This document shows positions 20,681 to 30,404 of a stretch of 64,000 bases of DNA, one piece after another (position 1 is the stretch's first letter; each line of letters opens with the position of its first letter). The notes under the pieces were generated by a model. It searched no databases. It was not told where the DNA came from and worked only from the letters and a program-made list of their open reading frames with translations. Made by a program: the position numbers and the translations under genes. This DNA is from Type-B symbiont of Plautia stali (GTDB lineage Bacteria > Pseudomonadota > Gammaproteobacteria > Enterobacterales > Enterobacteriaceae), in the NCBI GenBank assembly GCA_001485295.1, contig BBOA01000008.1, positions 1-64,000 on the forward strand. The letters are read 5' to 3'.

Positions 20681-22432
20681 TCAGCGCTGGTTAAACCAGT
20701 TTAGCCAGCGAAGGGGCCATGGTCGATGGCTCGCTTCCTGCTGATTGAGCTGGGCGATGCGATCTTGGATCCTGCGCAATAGAGCGTCGCCATTCTCCTC
20801 TTTGCTGTGCCAGACGACACCGGTCAACAGTGGCAAGGCCTCCTCGGCGCGATCGATCGCCCAGATGTGAAAACGCCCCTGTTCGACGGTGTCGACCACC
20901 TCTTGGCTCAGGCTCAGGTGGCGCATGTTACTCATCGGGATAATGACGCCCTGTTGCCCGGTCAGCTCACGTTCGTTGCAAATGGTAAAGAAGCCTTCAA
21001 TCTTCTCGTTAAGGCCACCGACCGGCTGCACGTTGCCGAACTGATCGACCGAACCGGTCACGGCGATCTGCTGATTGATTGGCTGGTTAGCCAGCGCGCT
21101 GATCAAGGCACACAGTTCAGCTAGCGAGGCGCTGTCGCCGTCAACTTCCAAGTAGGATTGCTCAAATACTAGCGAGGCGGAGAAGGGCAGCTCCTGATCC
21201 AGCTCCAGCTCGGCAATCAGATACGCTTGCATGATCATCATACCTTTAGCGTGAATATTGCCGCCCAGCTCCGCTTTGCGCTCGACGTCGGTAAATTCGC
21301 CGTCGCCCGGATGAACCACGCAGGTAATGCGCGAAGGTTCGCCCCACAGGCGCGGATGGCCCGGGAATTCCACTACGGAGAGGCCGTTGATTTGGCCGAT
21401 GACTTCACCTTCGGTTTCAATCAGGATCTGTTTCAGCAGGATCTCATCGCGCATGCGTTCGGCGAGGAAGGCCTCGCGCCAGGTGCGCGCTTCAAGCGCG
21501 CTAATCAGCGCCGCTTCACTCAGCACCCCCTTCTGCATAACGGCTTCGCGCATCTGGCGCAGCAGCCAGCGCGGACAAAGCGGCAGCATCTTCTGATCGC
21601 CGGTGTAACGCACCGCTTCGCGAATCAAGGGCGGCCAGAAGTCGGCCTGCGGCGCAGGCAATGCCGCCTGCTGCGCCACATCCTGCGCCCAGCGGCACCA
21701 AGCGAGCAGGTCCTCTTCATCGACGACCTGCAGATTTTCTTCGAATTCGGTATAGGTCGCTAGTTCATGCAGTTCAGGATCGCTCTCCTGAAATGCCGCC
21801 AGCGCGTCGCGATCGCCGCACAGCACTAGCTTCAGGCTGAGTGGCAGCGGCGGAATGGAAACCGGCAGAGGATGACGTTCATTGGGCGACTGCCACTCAA
21901 GCCGTCCCAGCTGAATCGCGCGTTTCAGGCGCATCCAGAGCAGTGGCTGCGCCTGCAGCGTGCGCAGCGACAGCACCAGCGTCCCGCTGTTGGCGCGATG
22001 GATCAGGCCCGGCTCCAGCTGAAGACGATCACGATACAGGCGCACGCAGCCAAACAGCTGATCGTTCTCAATCCATTCCGCAAAATGGACTTCGCCGCTA
22101 CCGGTGAAAGGATGCGATGCATAGCCGGGCGGCTGAAGGGGCACGTTATCTGCAATGATATGGTAGTGTCCGCCGAACAGTTCAGTGGTTTGGTCAGCAA
22201 TACGCGCCATCTGACGCGCGATCAGCGACAGATAATCAGTATTTTCCTGACTGCATATCAGCAGCAGGGGAAAGCCGTCTGTCTGGTTGGCAAGATAGGC
22301 TAGCGCATTGAGCAAACGCGGTTGCACCGCCGCTAGGCTATCGGTCTCTTCTTCCGTAATACGGGAAAAAACGGATGCGTATTCGGTAATATTCGGCTGC
22401 AGGTCTTGCCAGGAAAGTTGAGAGCTGGTCAA
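20681..22432 (-). CDS. lonH: Lon-like protease LonH (YcbZ)
   Basis: Putative cytoplasmic serine protease with a degenerate AAA part and a C-terminal Lon proteolytic domain. Length 583 (E. coli YcbZ 586). The Ser-Lys dyad region is present: DGDSASLAEL with the catalytic serine near residue 450 and GGLNEKIEGFF with the lysine near 493. It lacks a canonical Walker A in the N-terminal half, as usual for this subgroup. It is transcribed ahead of fabA in the same direction. The physiological substrate is not known. Confidence 0.92.
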   Translation of the reverse strand: MTSSQLSWQDLQPNITEYASVFSRITEEETDSLAAVQPRLLNALAYLANQTDGFPLLLICSQENTDYLSLIARQMARIADQTTELFGGHYHIIADNVPLQPPGYASHPFTGSGEVHFAEWIENDQLFGCVRLYRDRLQLEPGLIHRANSGTLVLSLRTLQAQPLLWMRLKRAIQLGRLEWQSPNERHPLPVSIPPLPLSLKLVLCGDRDALAAFQESDPELHELATYTEFEENLQVVDEEDLLAWCRWAQDVAQQAALPAPQADFWPPLIREAVRYTGDQKMLPLCPRWLLRQMREAVMQKGVLSEAALISALEARTWREAFLAERMRDEILLKQILIETEGEVIGQINGLSVVEFPGHPRLWGEPSRITCVVHPGDGEFTDVERKAELGGNIHAKGMMIMQAYLIAELELDQELPFSASLVFEQSYLEVDGDSASLAELCALISALANQPINQQIAVTGSVDQFGNVQPVGGLNEKIEGFFTICNERELTGQQGVIIPMSNMRHLSLSQEVVDTVEQGRFHIWAIDRAEEALPLLTGVVWHSKEENGDALLRRIQDRIAQLNQQEASHRPWPLRWLNWFNQR

Positions 22433-22599
22433 AATAATCGTATTTGGTTAATTAAAGAAAAGCGGGATTATACAGGAAGACCCCCTGTTAAGCACAGCAT
22501 GGTTCTGAATAACCCTGAAACAATCAACAACTTTTCCTTTCTGCATCCTGCGAAAAAACTGTTATTCTTGGTTTGTTACGCGGTCACGATGAGATTTCG

Positions 22600-23090
22600 A
22601 TGAAATACCAACAACTCGAAAATCTTGAAATTGGATGGAAATGGAAATACTTGTTAAAAAAATACCGGGAAGGTAAGCTGATGACGCGTTATCTTGAACT
22701 GAGCACTGCGCCGGCGGCCGTTGAGGAACTGCTCTCAATAAAGAATCGTCCGGTTAATGTCGCAGAATGGATCGCGCAACACATTCACCCGGAGCTAGAC
22801 AATCGTCTTAAGCAGACGATCCGCGCGCGCCGCAAGCGCTATTTTAATTCAGAGCATCAGCACACGCGTAAAAAGTCGCTCGATCTGGAATATCTGGTCT
22901 GGCAACGCCTAGTAGGACTGGCGCAGCGGCGCGCCTGCACGCTATCGAAAACCATCGTTCAGCGATAGAAGATGCGGAGCGTAAAGAGAAATACGCCACG
23001 CAGATGTCGAGTCTGAAGCAGGATTTGCAGGCTATCTTGGGCAAATCCAAACTCGACAGCGAAGTAGCGCCTTTTTTGTCTCGACAGTAA
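22600..23090 (+). pseudogene. matP: Ter macrodomain organiser MatP, C-terminal frameshift
   Basis: MatP binds matS sites in the terminus region and ties it to the division ring through ZapB. The start [20 protein letters not shown] and the ribbon-helix-helix DNA-binding region ([20 protein letters not shown]) are intact. At about residue 122 a single base is missing (the expected CAGCTGATAGAAG reads CAGCGATAGAAG near 22962), so translation stops after TIVQR. The lost tail, [20 protein letters not shown] onward, is still perfectly readable in the next frame to TAA at 23088. The mutation therefore looks recent, and a truncated DNA-binding protein without the coiled-coil tail could still be made. 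Confidence 0.88.
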
Positions 23091-23100
23091 ACAGCAGACA

Positions 23101-23128
23101 TAAAAAACCCCGCTTTGCGGGGTTTTTC
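23101..23128. terminator. Bidirectional terminator between matP and ompA
   Basis: The stem AAAAAACCCCGC/GCGGGGTTTTT with a short TTT loop separates the convergent matP and ompA genes. Confidence 0.92.
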
Positions 23129-23141
23129 CTTACGTCAGAAC

Positions 23142-24209
23142 TTAAGCCTGCGGCTGAGTTACAATGTCTTTGATACCTTTCACGTCAATTTCTACGCGAC
23201 GGTCCGGCGCTAGGCAGTCGATCAGAGCCTGACGGCTTTTCACATTGTCACAGGTGTTGCCGGTAACTGGGTTAGATTCGCCCATGCCACGTGCAGAGAT
23301 CTTGTCAGACGGGATACCTTTAAAAACCAAGTAGTCAATCACGGACTGAGCGCGTTTCTCAGACAGTTTTTGATTGTACTGTTCGGAACCGATGTGGTCG
23401 GTGAAGCCCAGAACGACGACTGAATCGTCTTTCGGATCCATTGAGCTCAGCTGGCTGTACAGTTGATCCAGAGCCTGCTGACCTTCCGGCTTCAGGGTAG
23501 ATTTATTGAAGGTGAACAAGACGTCAGACTTCAGGGTGAAACGCTTGGTTTCAACAACCGGAGCTGGAGCTGGAGCCGGAGCAACTACCGGTGCAACTTC
23601 ATCCTGACCGAAGCGGTATGAAACGCCTACGCTCAGCATGCCATTGTCAGGACGTGCGCCAACGGTCTGTGCGTCACCGATGTTGTTAACCCACTGGTAA
23701 TCAAGATGGGTTGCCCAGTTCTGAGTCAGAGCGTATTCAACACCCACTGCTGCCAGCGAAGAAACGCCGGTGTCGTGGTCGCTGATGCGACTGTTAACAA
23801 CGTTGTTTTGGGTTGCATCAGCACGCCATACCATACCACCCAGACGAGTGTAGACATCCAGCTCGTCAGTGATAGGGTAGCTCAGTTTAGCAGCTAGCTG
23901 AACGCCCTGTGCTTTGAATGCGCCGTTGTTTACGGCGCCTTTATTGGGCATACGGCCAAGCCAGTCGTAGCCCAGCTCGAAGCCCAAGTACGGGTTAGCT
24001 TGGTAGCCTAGGAATGCGCCAGCGCCAAGCTGAGATTCGTGAGTTGGGCCATTGTTGTTGCCATAACCGTTACCGTAGTAACCAGTATCATGGTACTGGG
24101 ACCAGCCCAGTTTAGCACCGGTATACCAAGTGTCATCTTTCGGAGCGGCCTGCGCTACGGTAGCGAAGCCAGCCAGTACCACTGCAATTGCGATAGCTGT
24201 CTTTTTCAT
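23142..24209 (-). CDS. ompA: Outer membrane protein A
   Basis: Major outer-membrane protein: an eight-strand barrel anchored to peptidoglycan by a periplasmic domain. The start [15 protein letters not shown] is chosen at 24209 (ten residues inside the longest open frame) because it begins the signal peptide cleaved at AQA before APKDDTWY. The barrel spans about residues 22-195; a proline-alanine hinge ([10 protein letters not shown]) follows, then the OmpA-like domain with [10 protein letters not shown] and [16 protein letters not shown], plus the peptidoglycan-contact arginine in APDRRVEID. The 355 residues compare with 346 in E. coli. A codon that was likely CTG in DCLAPDRR is now CTA, creating CCTAG from a Dcm site. 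Confidence 0.97.
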   Translation of the reverse strand: MKKTAIAIAVVLAGFATVAQAAPKDDTWYTGAKLGWSQYHDTGYYGNGYGNNNGPTHESQLGAGAFLGYQANPYLGFELGYDWLGRMPNKGAVNNGAFKAQGVQLAAKLSYPITDELDVYTRLGGMVWRADATQNNVVNSRISDHDTGVSSLAAVGVEYALTQNWATHLDYQWVNNIGDAQTVGARPDNGMLSVGVSYRFGQDEVAPVVAPAPAPAPVVETKRFTLKSDVLFTFNKSTLKPEGQQALDQLYSQLSSMDPKDDSVVVLGFTDHIGSEQYNQKLSEKRAQSVIDYLVFKGIPSDKISARGMGESNPVTGNTCDNVKSRQALIDCLAPDRRVEIDVKGIKDIVTQPQA

Positions 24210-24569
24210 TTTGCGCCTCGTTATCATCCAAATAGGCAATGAGCAATAAAGGATGCTCTTGGTTGTAATCCTTCGCCGGGTTAATACGCTCGCTTATGAC
24301 TCTACCAATAAAAAACGGAGATTATTGAGCACCCTAGCGAAGTAAAGTCTACAACGAGATTGGAAACTTACAAGTACAAGTATGATGTGAGAGGATGCTG
24401 CAAAAAAAACAGGGCTTTATTACACATATCCTAACATTTTATCCGGCCTTAATGCCGCCGCGTCTTTCTATAAAACATAGCTAAGCCCTTGTCAAAACTG
24501 GAAGGAAAATAATCAGTGGTTTAGCCGGGACAAAGAAGGAAAATAACTGAAGAAAAATCCTAATTTTAC

Positions 24570-25066
24570 TTAATGAAACAAATCGGACTGAATTTTTAGC
24601 CTTTTCTCTGGCCCACGCGCCGCTGAAGCGCTCCCGTTTGTGCGCAAAATCAATCCCAGCGCTTAACCTTCTGCAGCCGCCTGTTCCAGTTCGCGACGCT
24701 TTTCTTCTTCGAGGTCGTAGGGGATCTATGCTAACACCACGCTGTAATTGCCTGTACGCAAAGCTTTAATCATCGCTTCTACCAAGGTGCAACGCTCGGA
24801 ATCCGCTACATGCATGCGCTTCTCCAGCGGCGGGCCGGACTGCTGCAGCCAGGCACTATTAAGCTTGTGCGCAGGCGTTAGCCACAGCTGCCAGCAGGAA
24901 CTCCTGGCTGAGCTGTTGTAGTAGCGGTAGAAGCAACATCTGCATCATGCCGGGTTGTTTGCTATATAGCGCAGCTCCGTGATCCAGCCTCTGTGCTGTG
25001 TGACGGTCTGGCGGAAGAAACGTGACGGTGAGCAAAACCTGCATTTTTAAGGTGTTGGGCGCGCAT
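24570..25066 (-). pseudogene. sulA: SOS cell division inhibitor SulA, inactivated
   Basis: SulA blocks FtsZ during DNA damage. The 5' end reads MRAQHLKNAGFAHRH; in another frame MMQMLLLPLLQQLSQ follows, then LNSAWLQQSGPPLEKRMHVA and IKALRTGNYSVVLA-W-IPYDLEEE, where the tryptophan codon is TAG. The natural C-terminus LKIQSDLFH ends at TAA 24570 after a further TAA within it. Both ends are present, with at least two frameshifts. Its SOS operator survives at 25089. The usual neighbour sxy (tfoX) is absent. Confidence 0.88.
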
Positions 25067-25088
25067 AATTTAACCACCCAGCAATAGA

Positions 25089-25104
25089 CTGTATGGATAT
25101 ACAG
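25089..25104 (-). promoter_or_regulatory. LexA (SOS) box of the dead sulA gene
   Basis: CTGTATGGATATACAG fits the LexA consensus CTGT-N8-ACAG and lies 23 bases upstream of the sulA start, the normal position. The gene it controlled is broken. Confidence 0.85.
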
Positions 25105-25139
25105 TAATGACTTAATGAACGAATAGTATCTAGAAACGC

Positions 25140-25927
25140 TTAAGCGCTCCTACGCCTAAGTCTATGCGCAGGCAGGCGATTTCTAGTAGCGATACTGCTC
25201 CATAATCGCATCGAGATAGCAGTAGTTGGCGTTCAGCGTGCGAGCGGCCACCGCTGGCAGCTGATGGAACCGCCAGTCAAGCCAGATAAACAGTACCGCC
25301 AGCCAAGCGAGCGCGCACCCCAGCAGCGTGTCCACGACGCGCGGCAGCGACACTTCAAAGCCTTTGCCCGGCAGATTCTCGCTGGCCAGCGACTGCTCTG
25401 ACTCTATCGAGGCCAGCTACGCATCGATAGCATGCAGGTTGCGCAGCAGCCAGAAAAGTAGCATATGTAGGTGCGTCAGGCTCGTTTAGCTTCAGCCGCT
25501 CTAGCGCGGTTATAGGCGATCGAACGCGCGCTTGAAGCGGGGGGGGATTGTGCTTCCAGCGTTCGCGCAGCAGATGATATTGCAGATGTGACGAGCTGGC
25601 GCGTCCGTAGCATAAAGCCCTAGGTCGACAACGCTAGTCCGAGCATAAAGGCCAGCGGATGGGGAAACAGCAGTCCGACCGAGACCGAGGCGATACAAGA
25701 GCAGAGCAGGCTAATCAACAGATTGCACAGGCGGCCGCTAAGGCGATCGTCGAGATCGACCAGCGTGGCGGCCACCACGCCAAGCGTCAGCGGGATGGTC
25801 CAGTCAATCTGATGCCGCTACTAGGGGGCATCGCCGCGCCGCCGGTCAGCGCCAGAAAGATGCGCAGCAGATAACTCTGGCTGATGTTAAACAGGTAGTT
25901 GCGCCAGCCTAGCAAGGCTTTCGACAT
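25140..25927 (-). pseudogene. yccS: Inner membrane protein YccS, remnant
   Basis: The N-terminus reads MSKALLGWRNYLFNISQSYL and the C-terminal part near 25150-25350 reads SLPRVVDTLLGCALAWLAVL and RTLNANYCYLDAIMEQYRY, as in the YccS/FUSC family (E. coli about 717 residues). Only about 260 codons remain, in several frames with many TAG codons, so about 60% of the gene has been deleted. It directly follows the yccF remnant, as in E. coli. Confidence 0.78.
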
Positions 25928-25929
25928 TA

Positions 25930-26360
25930 TGCGGAGACCTCAGTAGCGACGACAGGCGCGCCTCTTCGACCGACACCACGCGACGGCCGACCAGCCAGAG
26001 CGCGATAGCGGTGATTTCAAAATTGGTCATCTCCACGGGGATGCCGATGATGCTGATGCACTGCACTATGCCGGTTGATTTATGGGTTAGGCAGAGCCAC
26101 CAGCCGAAAAAGATCAGCCAGAACACATTTTAAAAGGTGCCGCCGGTGTTCAGCAGGGCTTTACTCTCCGGGCGCAGCACCTCCACATGCACCGCCTCGT
26201 TGCCGTAACGCACCAGTGAAAGTTTGGTGATTTCCCAGCAGGAACGCGTTAGCGGCAGGGTAAAAATCAGGACGATGCTCACCGGCGTGGCAAACAGCCA
26301 GCAGAGAGTAGTGATAAAGCCGCCGAGGATAAAATTAAGCATGTTCAACACTGTGTGCAT
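25930..26360 (-). pseudogene. yccF: Inner membrane protein YccF, single nonsense region plus frayed end
   Basis: From MHTVLNMLNFILGG the sequence follows YccF (about 148 residues, two YccF domains, multi-pass membrane protein) through LPLTRSCWEITKLSL and LLNTGGT, where a TAA appears at 26128-26130. The second half resumes in frame at NVFWLIFFGWWLCLTHKSTG and IALWLVGRRVVSVEEAR, then loses similarity before the yccS start. Function of YccF is unknown. Confidence 0.87.
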
Positions 26361-26402
26361 GGCGTTCTTTTCCTTGGCTGGGTCTAATGCGTGCGCATGC
26401 AT

Positions 26403-26500
26403 GGCGGCGCGCAGGCGGCGATGATCGCTGCGTGCTGGACACCACCTATTGCTTCAACGATCGCATCGGCGACATCGCCAAGCGTGCGCGACGAGCGCAA
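26403..26500 (+). pseudogene. helD: DNA helicase IV, tiny fragment
   Basis: About 25 codons (CVLDTTYCFNDRIGDIAKR) match a conserved segment in the C-terminal half of HelD, and orientation and position next to yccF agree with E. coli. The rest of the gene, and the neighbouring mgsA, are gone. The following stretch to 26606 contains nothing I can identify. Confidence 0.7.
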
Positions 26501-26606
26501 TATGTTTGCTGAGGCCAAGCGTACGGACAGTCTGTTCCATTAAGCCTTCCTAGTGAGGTCGAGTGCGAAAGTAAGACCCGAGTTTACCCTGCGCCTTTCC
26601 TAATCA

Positions 26607-26992
26607 TCAACTTGTCCTTAACAATTTGACCAGCGAGAGGAATTGCTGACGCGTCGCCTGATCGAAATGATGAAACCAGCGACTGATGGTCGGGTCGGCG
26701 ACTGCGCTTCTTCAACCTAGGCGAACTCCGCCTCGGCGGGCAATATTGCCGCCGCATCGCTTGAGGGTGGCAAAATGCGGCACAGAGGCGGCCTGACCGT
26801 TGCGGTTATAGAGGAATCGCCTTTTTAGACGCGGCGTTCGTCAACCAGCTGGAAGTTCAGAGTGCGATCGAAATGGTGCCGCTCGCGGCGGTTCTCCAGA
26901 GCGGGCAGGCGGATGGCGATAGTTTTCACTTGCGCGTTGAAGGTGACGATCATCGGTACGGACCGGTAGCACAACGAGGCGTCTTTATGCGC
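26607..26992 (-). pseudogene. yccT: Curli synthesis inhibitor-like YccT/CsgI, 5' truncated
   Basis: The text [20 protein letters not shown] and ENRRERHHFD matches the middle of YccT (DUF2057), and SRWFHHFDQATRQQFLSLVK matches its C-terminus, ending TGA at 26607. Frameshifts and a TAG lie between them. The signal peptide and first part are missing because the gene is joined to the start of rlmI near 26992. E. coli YccT is periplasmic and inhibits curli assembly. Confidence 0.78.
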
Positions 26993-27132
26993 GTCGCATG
27001 ATCGCAGACGTCAACGGTTTCACCCAGTTGCGCTTTACCTTCAAGGCGTGAGACGGCCCCGGAAAATACCCACGGATGGCGGCGGAGCAGGGATTTTTCA
27101 CATCCCCTAGCGAGAATTAATCGAACGGTCAT
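26993..27132 (-). pseudogene. rlmI: 23S rRNA m5C1962 methyltransferase RlmI, 5' fragment
   Basis: The first 45 or so residues are intact ([20 protein letters not shown] then [20 protein letters not shown], the PUA domain start), after which the sequence passes into yccT. The whole methyltransferase domain is deleted together with hspQ and yccU, which lie between rlmI and yccT in E. coli. Confidence 0.9.
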
Positions 27133-27174
27133 AGTTTGCTATGCTTACCTGAAAATATGATTCGCCATTATCTG

Positions 27175-27405
27175 GCGGAAAGCGGTAAATTGCAACGCGC
27201 AGCTACGGAAGAGAGATGACATCGCAGCTTGGCGTGTTGGGTTATGCACGTAATCTGGATGACTGCAGCGTCGAAGTGCTGGCCTGCGGCGAATCAGAGA
27301 AAATCGAGGCGCTTAGCTGAAGGCGTGCGAACCGCGCGGCGACAAAGTGTTAACCGAGCCGCATCAGCCAGCAGAGCCGCCGCGTCGTTTTACTACCGGT
27401 TGAAT
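27175..27405 (+). pseudogene. acyP: Acylphosphatase, broken
   Basis: [20 protein letters not shown] matches the core of AcyP, a roughly 92-residue enzyme hydrolysing acyl phosphates. The N-terminal catalytic loop (GxVQGVGFR) and start are lost. After KIEAL a frameshift and TGA occur; the tail [18 protein letters not shown] then FTTG is readable one frame over to TGA at 27403. It is divergent from rlmI and convergent with tusE, as in E. coli. Confidence 0.85.
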
Positions 27406-27731
27406 CAGAGACACTTCGCCGGTTTCGGTAGGCCGGCGATTTTCGTCGCCTGCTTCGACGGGCTATCCGGGAAAAGACGAAATAGATAGCGGCTATTGCC
27501 TTTCTCTTCGCCATATTTTTGCGACATTGCCTTCACCAGCATGCGAATGGCGGGCGAGGTATTGTACTCCAGATAGAACGCGCGCACGAAACGCACCACT
27601 TCCCAGTGGGCGTCGCTCAGAGTGACGCCCTCCTGCAGGGCGATCGCCTCAGCCAGCGCCTCGCTCCAGTCATAGAGGTTTTTTAAATATCCTTCGCTAT
27701 CGACCTCAATGTTTTTACCGTTGAATTCTAC
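27405..27731 (-). CDS. tusE: Sulfur relay protein TusE, start codon missing
   Basis: TusE passes sulfur from TusBCD to MnmA for 2-thiouridine in tRNA wobble positions. The reading frame is complete and conserved: [17 protein letters not shown]..., [20 protein letters not shown], then the C-terminal cysteine in GLPKPAKCL, about 109 codons as in E. coli. However, no ATG, GTG or TTG precedes the conserved N-terminus: an AAGGAG ribosome binding site stands five bases ahead of GTA (27729-27731), and a TAA lies in frame just upstream. A three-base deletion of ATG before GTAGAATTC would explain this. The first in-frame start would be GTG near 27599, which would delete about 44 residues. Either a recent pseudogene or weakly expressed. 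Confidence 0.75.
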   Translation of the reverse strand, partial: VEFNGKNIEVDSEGYLKNLYDWSEALAEAIALQEGVTLSDAHWEVVRFVRAFYLEYNTSPAIRMLVKAMSQKYGEEKGNSRYLFRLFPDSPSKQATKIAGLPKPAKCL

Positions 27732-27839
27732 GTTTGCTCCTTACTGCCCATATGGCGGTATTCTAGGCAAATCGTGCCGTCAGAAAAAGCAAAACCCTGC
27801 CGAAGTGGGTTCAGAGGATATTGCCTGTGTCACAGACTT

Positions 27840-28496
27840 TTAGTCGTTGCGCACGAAGCCCAGAACGCTCAGCAGGCTGATAAAGATATTGTAAAGCGAA
27901 ACGTAAAGGCTGACGGTAGCGCGAATATAGTTGGTCTCGCCGCCCTGAATGATATTACTGATTTCCCACAGGATCGCGCCGGCGGAAAACAGAATAAACA
28001 GCGCGCTGATCGCTAGATGCAGCGCAGGCAGCTGCAGAAACAGGTTGGCGATAACCGCCACCAGCAGCACCACGAAGCCTGCCATCATCATGCCGCCAAG
28101 GAACGACATATCGCGGCGCGTGGTCAGCACATAGGCCGAACAGCAGAAGAAGACCAGCGCGGTACCGCCTAACGCCAGCGCGATGATGTCGCCCATGCCG
28201 GCGGTTAAAAATGAGCTGAGGATTGGACCCAGACAGTAGCCAAGGAAACCAGTAAAAGCGAAGGCCGCTAGGATGCCCATTGGGCTGTCGGCTAGCTTGT
28301 GCGTCAGAAACATCAGGCCGTAAAAGCCGATCAACATCAGGATTAGGCCGGGACCAGGCAGGCCCAGTACAGTGCTGGCGGTGGCGGTGACGGCGGAAAA
28401 TGCCATTGTCAGGCCGAGTAGGAAATAGGTATTTTGCAGCACTTTATGGGTGCTGAGCAGGGATGCCCGGGAGGACGAAGTAATAATTCTTTCCAT
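27840..28496 (-). CDS. yccA: FtsH-modulating membrane protein YccA (Bax inhibitor-1 family)
   Basis: Seven-transmembrane inner-membrane protein that in E. coli is a substrate and modulator of the FtsH protease and protects SecY under jamming. The 218 residues match E. coli YccA (219), with seven hydrophobic helices and the C-terminal segment [19 protein letters not shown]. The cytoplasmic N-terminus ([20 protein letters not shown]) needed for FtsH attack is present. It is the only clearly intact protein gene between ompA and cycA. Confidence 0.95.
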   Translation of the reverse strand: MERIITSSSRASLLSTHKVLQNTYFLLGLTMAFSAVTATASTVLGLPGPGLILMLIGFYGLMFLTHKLADSPMGILAAFAFTGFLGYCLGPILSSFLTAGMGDIIALALGGTALVFFCCSAYVLTTRRDMSFLGGMMMAGFVVLLVAVIANLFLQLPALHLAISALFILFSAGAILWEISNIIQGGETNYIRATVSLYVSLYNIFISLLSVLGFVRND

Positions 28497-28716
28497 AATG
28501 CGCTCCTTTATTAGAACACGACGTTTACACTGAGAATACGCAGCGGCCGCAAAACAGGAAAGACATTTTACCTTTCTTTACGCGATAAGTGGCTGTTTCT
28601 CTAAGCGGAATGGCGATTTTGCCAACGAATAACACCGTTTTGGCTGTTTTTCAGGCGAATGAGTTAGTAAGGGATTTACATCCTTCGGGGGGATGTTTAT
28701 AGTGCACCTCTATTGC

Positions 28717-28804
28717 GGAGGAGTGGCCGAGCGGCTTAAGGCAGCGGTCTTGAAAACCGCCGATGGGAAACCATCCGAGAGTTCGAATCTCTCTTCCTCC
28801 GCCA
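28717..28804 (+). tRNA. serT: tRNA-Ser(TGA)
   Basis: The 88-base sequence starts GGAGGAGTGG and ends with an encoded CCA. The anticodon arm is CGGTC TTGAAAA-type with TGA as anticodon, the variable arm is long as required for serine tRNAs, and the T-loop is GTTCGAATC. The acceptor stem pairs fully (GGAGGAG with TTCCTCC). Position after yccA matches serT in E. coli. Confidence 0.97.
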
Positions 28805-29039
28805 CATTAGATATGTCAGCATAATGCGTTGGCTTTTTGCATTGTGGCCTCCGTTCCCTAGGCTCTACGCCTCTCTAGCTCGCTTTCAGTCAACTCTGCT
28901 ATAGTCCATACAGGGTTTTTGTAAACAGCGGGCTCTTTTCGCAGCCAGCTTGAGTGACACTGCGTGTCACTATGCTCTGAACAGAGCTAATTGGTTGATA
29001 GCCAGAGTGTTTCTCTACTGAAAAAATGGAATAGACACA

Positions 29040-29612
29040 ATGATCAAGAAACTAAGTCAACGGTCTAGGCGGCTGAAGGCGACATGCAGCTGTAACAAGT
29101 GCTCATGTTTAGCCGCCACAACCTACGCGCCCCGCTGGCCGATAACGGCAGCGGGCTGGAACAGTCTACAAAGAAAGCTGGCCGCAGTGGAGCGTGGCGG
29201 TCGAGCAGCTCACTACTAAAGGCGGCGTGCTGGAAGTCTACATGGGCAACTACGTACGTCAGTGGCTAGCGCAGTAGGGATTGGTGAAAAACGGCAGCTG
29301 CCCGTAAAGCCGCGATGTCTTTGTCTATGCCAACAGCCTACAGCGTACCGTGGCGACGGCTCAGTTCTTTGTTAACAGCGTTTTCCCGAGCTGCGATATC
29401 GCCGTCACCCATTAGGACCCTATGGGCACCATGGATCCGGTATTTAATCCGGTGTTTTTACCGACGACAGCGAAACCTTTAATAAGAAAGCGCTTTCAGC
29501 GATTAAGAACGGCTATCAGGATACGCTGTTCACCGCCCGGACGTCGCGCGCAAAGTCGCTGTACCGCTGATGGACTATATCCGTAGCCAGCTGGTGGATC
29601 AGGATAAAGCCA
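29040..29612 (+). pseudogene. agp: Glucose-1-phosphatase, degraded
   Basis: Periplasmic histidine acid phosphatase remnant. The phosphate-binding loop [16 protein letters not shown] (containing RHNxRxP) is preserved near 29105. [34 protein letters not shown] and MGTMDPVFNPVF follow in shifting frames with TAG codons, then NGYQDTLFTA and MDYIRSQLVDQDKA after a large deletion. Normal length is about 410 codons; some 190 remain. Confidence 0.87.
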
Positions 29613-29634
29613 GGCACGCCGATAGCGCCGGCCG

Positions 29635-29775
29635 CATAGCCTGCTGCGACTGACGCCGACGCCGGCGATAATTCAGCGGATAAAGCCGCAGCCTACAAAG
29701 CGGCGGCAGAGAAAGCTGCCAAGCCGAAAACCGCGGAAGAGAAGGCGAAGGCGGCTGATGATAAAGCAGCAGCGC
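29635..29775 (+). other. Alanine/lysine-rich coding remnant
   Basis: One frame reads DNSADKAAAYKAAAEKAAK followed by PKTAEEKAKAADDKAAA, a helical alanine-lysine repeat like TolA domain II or other envelope linker proteins. It sits between agp and rutF where E. coli has wrbA and ymdF, neither of which looks like this. No start, no recognisable domain. Could be the tail of an unrelated lost gene. Confidence 0.3.
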
Positions 29776-29799
29776 GCCGTTACTCACCGCCTCATCCAC

Positions 29800-30394
29800 C
29801 TGCTTCACCAGTCGGACGCGCGCTTCTTTAGAAGAGGGCTAGCCAAGCATCGGGCCGCGCAGGGCGGATTATCGGGCGGCCTGCTGTTGCTACGGTAGAT
29901 AGCCACGATCGAACTAGGCCAGCCCGTACAAGTTGTTGCTAAAAGTCAGCGCCAGCACCTCGCAAAACAGCACGTCATGCGTGCCGACCAACGTTGATCT
30001 CGCTGATGCGGCAGTCGAACGAGACCAGCGAGCACTTCAGTACGGGCGAACCTGTCACGCCGGTGGCGCCACTGCGTCGCCTGAAAGCGTTCAGCCATCG
30101 GCATTTTGCAGCCAAACAGGGTAGAGAGAGCTGCCTGATCGGCCGCTAGGGCATTGACGTAAAGCTAGCGGTTGGCGTTGAAAACGGACCATAACGAGGC
30201 TGAGCGGTTCAGGCAGACTAGCAAGGTCGGCGGCGTATCGATGAGCTGCACATTGCCAAAGCAGTAAAGCCTGCGCGACCGGCTGGGCCGTCAGTGGTGA
30301 TGATATTAACCGCGGCGCCAAGGCGCGCCATACCGTCATGAAATGCCTGCTTCTCGACCAGTTCGATGTTAGGTAAAACGGAAAGGATGCTCAT
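29800..30394 (-). pseudogene. rutF: Flavin reductase RutF, degraded
   Basis: RutF supplies reduced FMN to RutA. The start [20 protein letters not shown] then [20 protein letters not shown] and GFTALAMCS is clear; downstream pieces (GATGVTGSPVLKCSLVSFDC, RISEINVGRHDVLFCEV) alternate frames, with stops between them. The C-terminus is frayed. Confidence 0.86.
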
Positions 30395-30404
30395 GATTAT
30401 CTCC

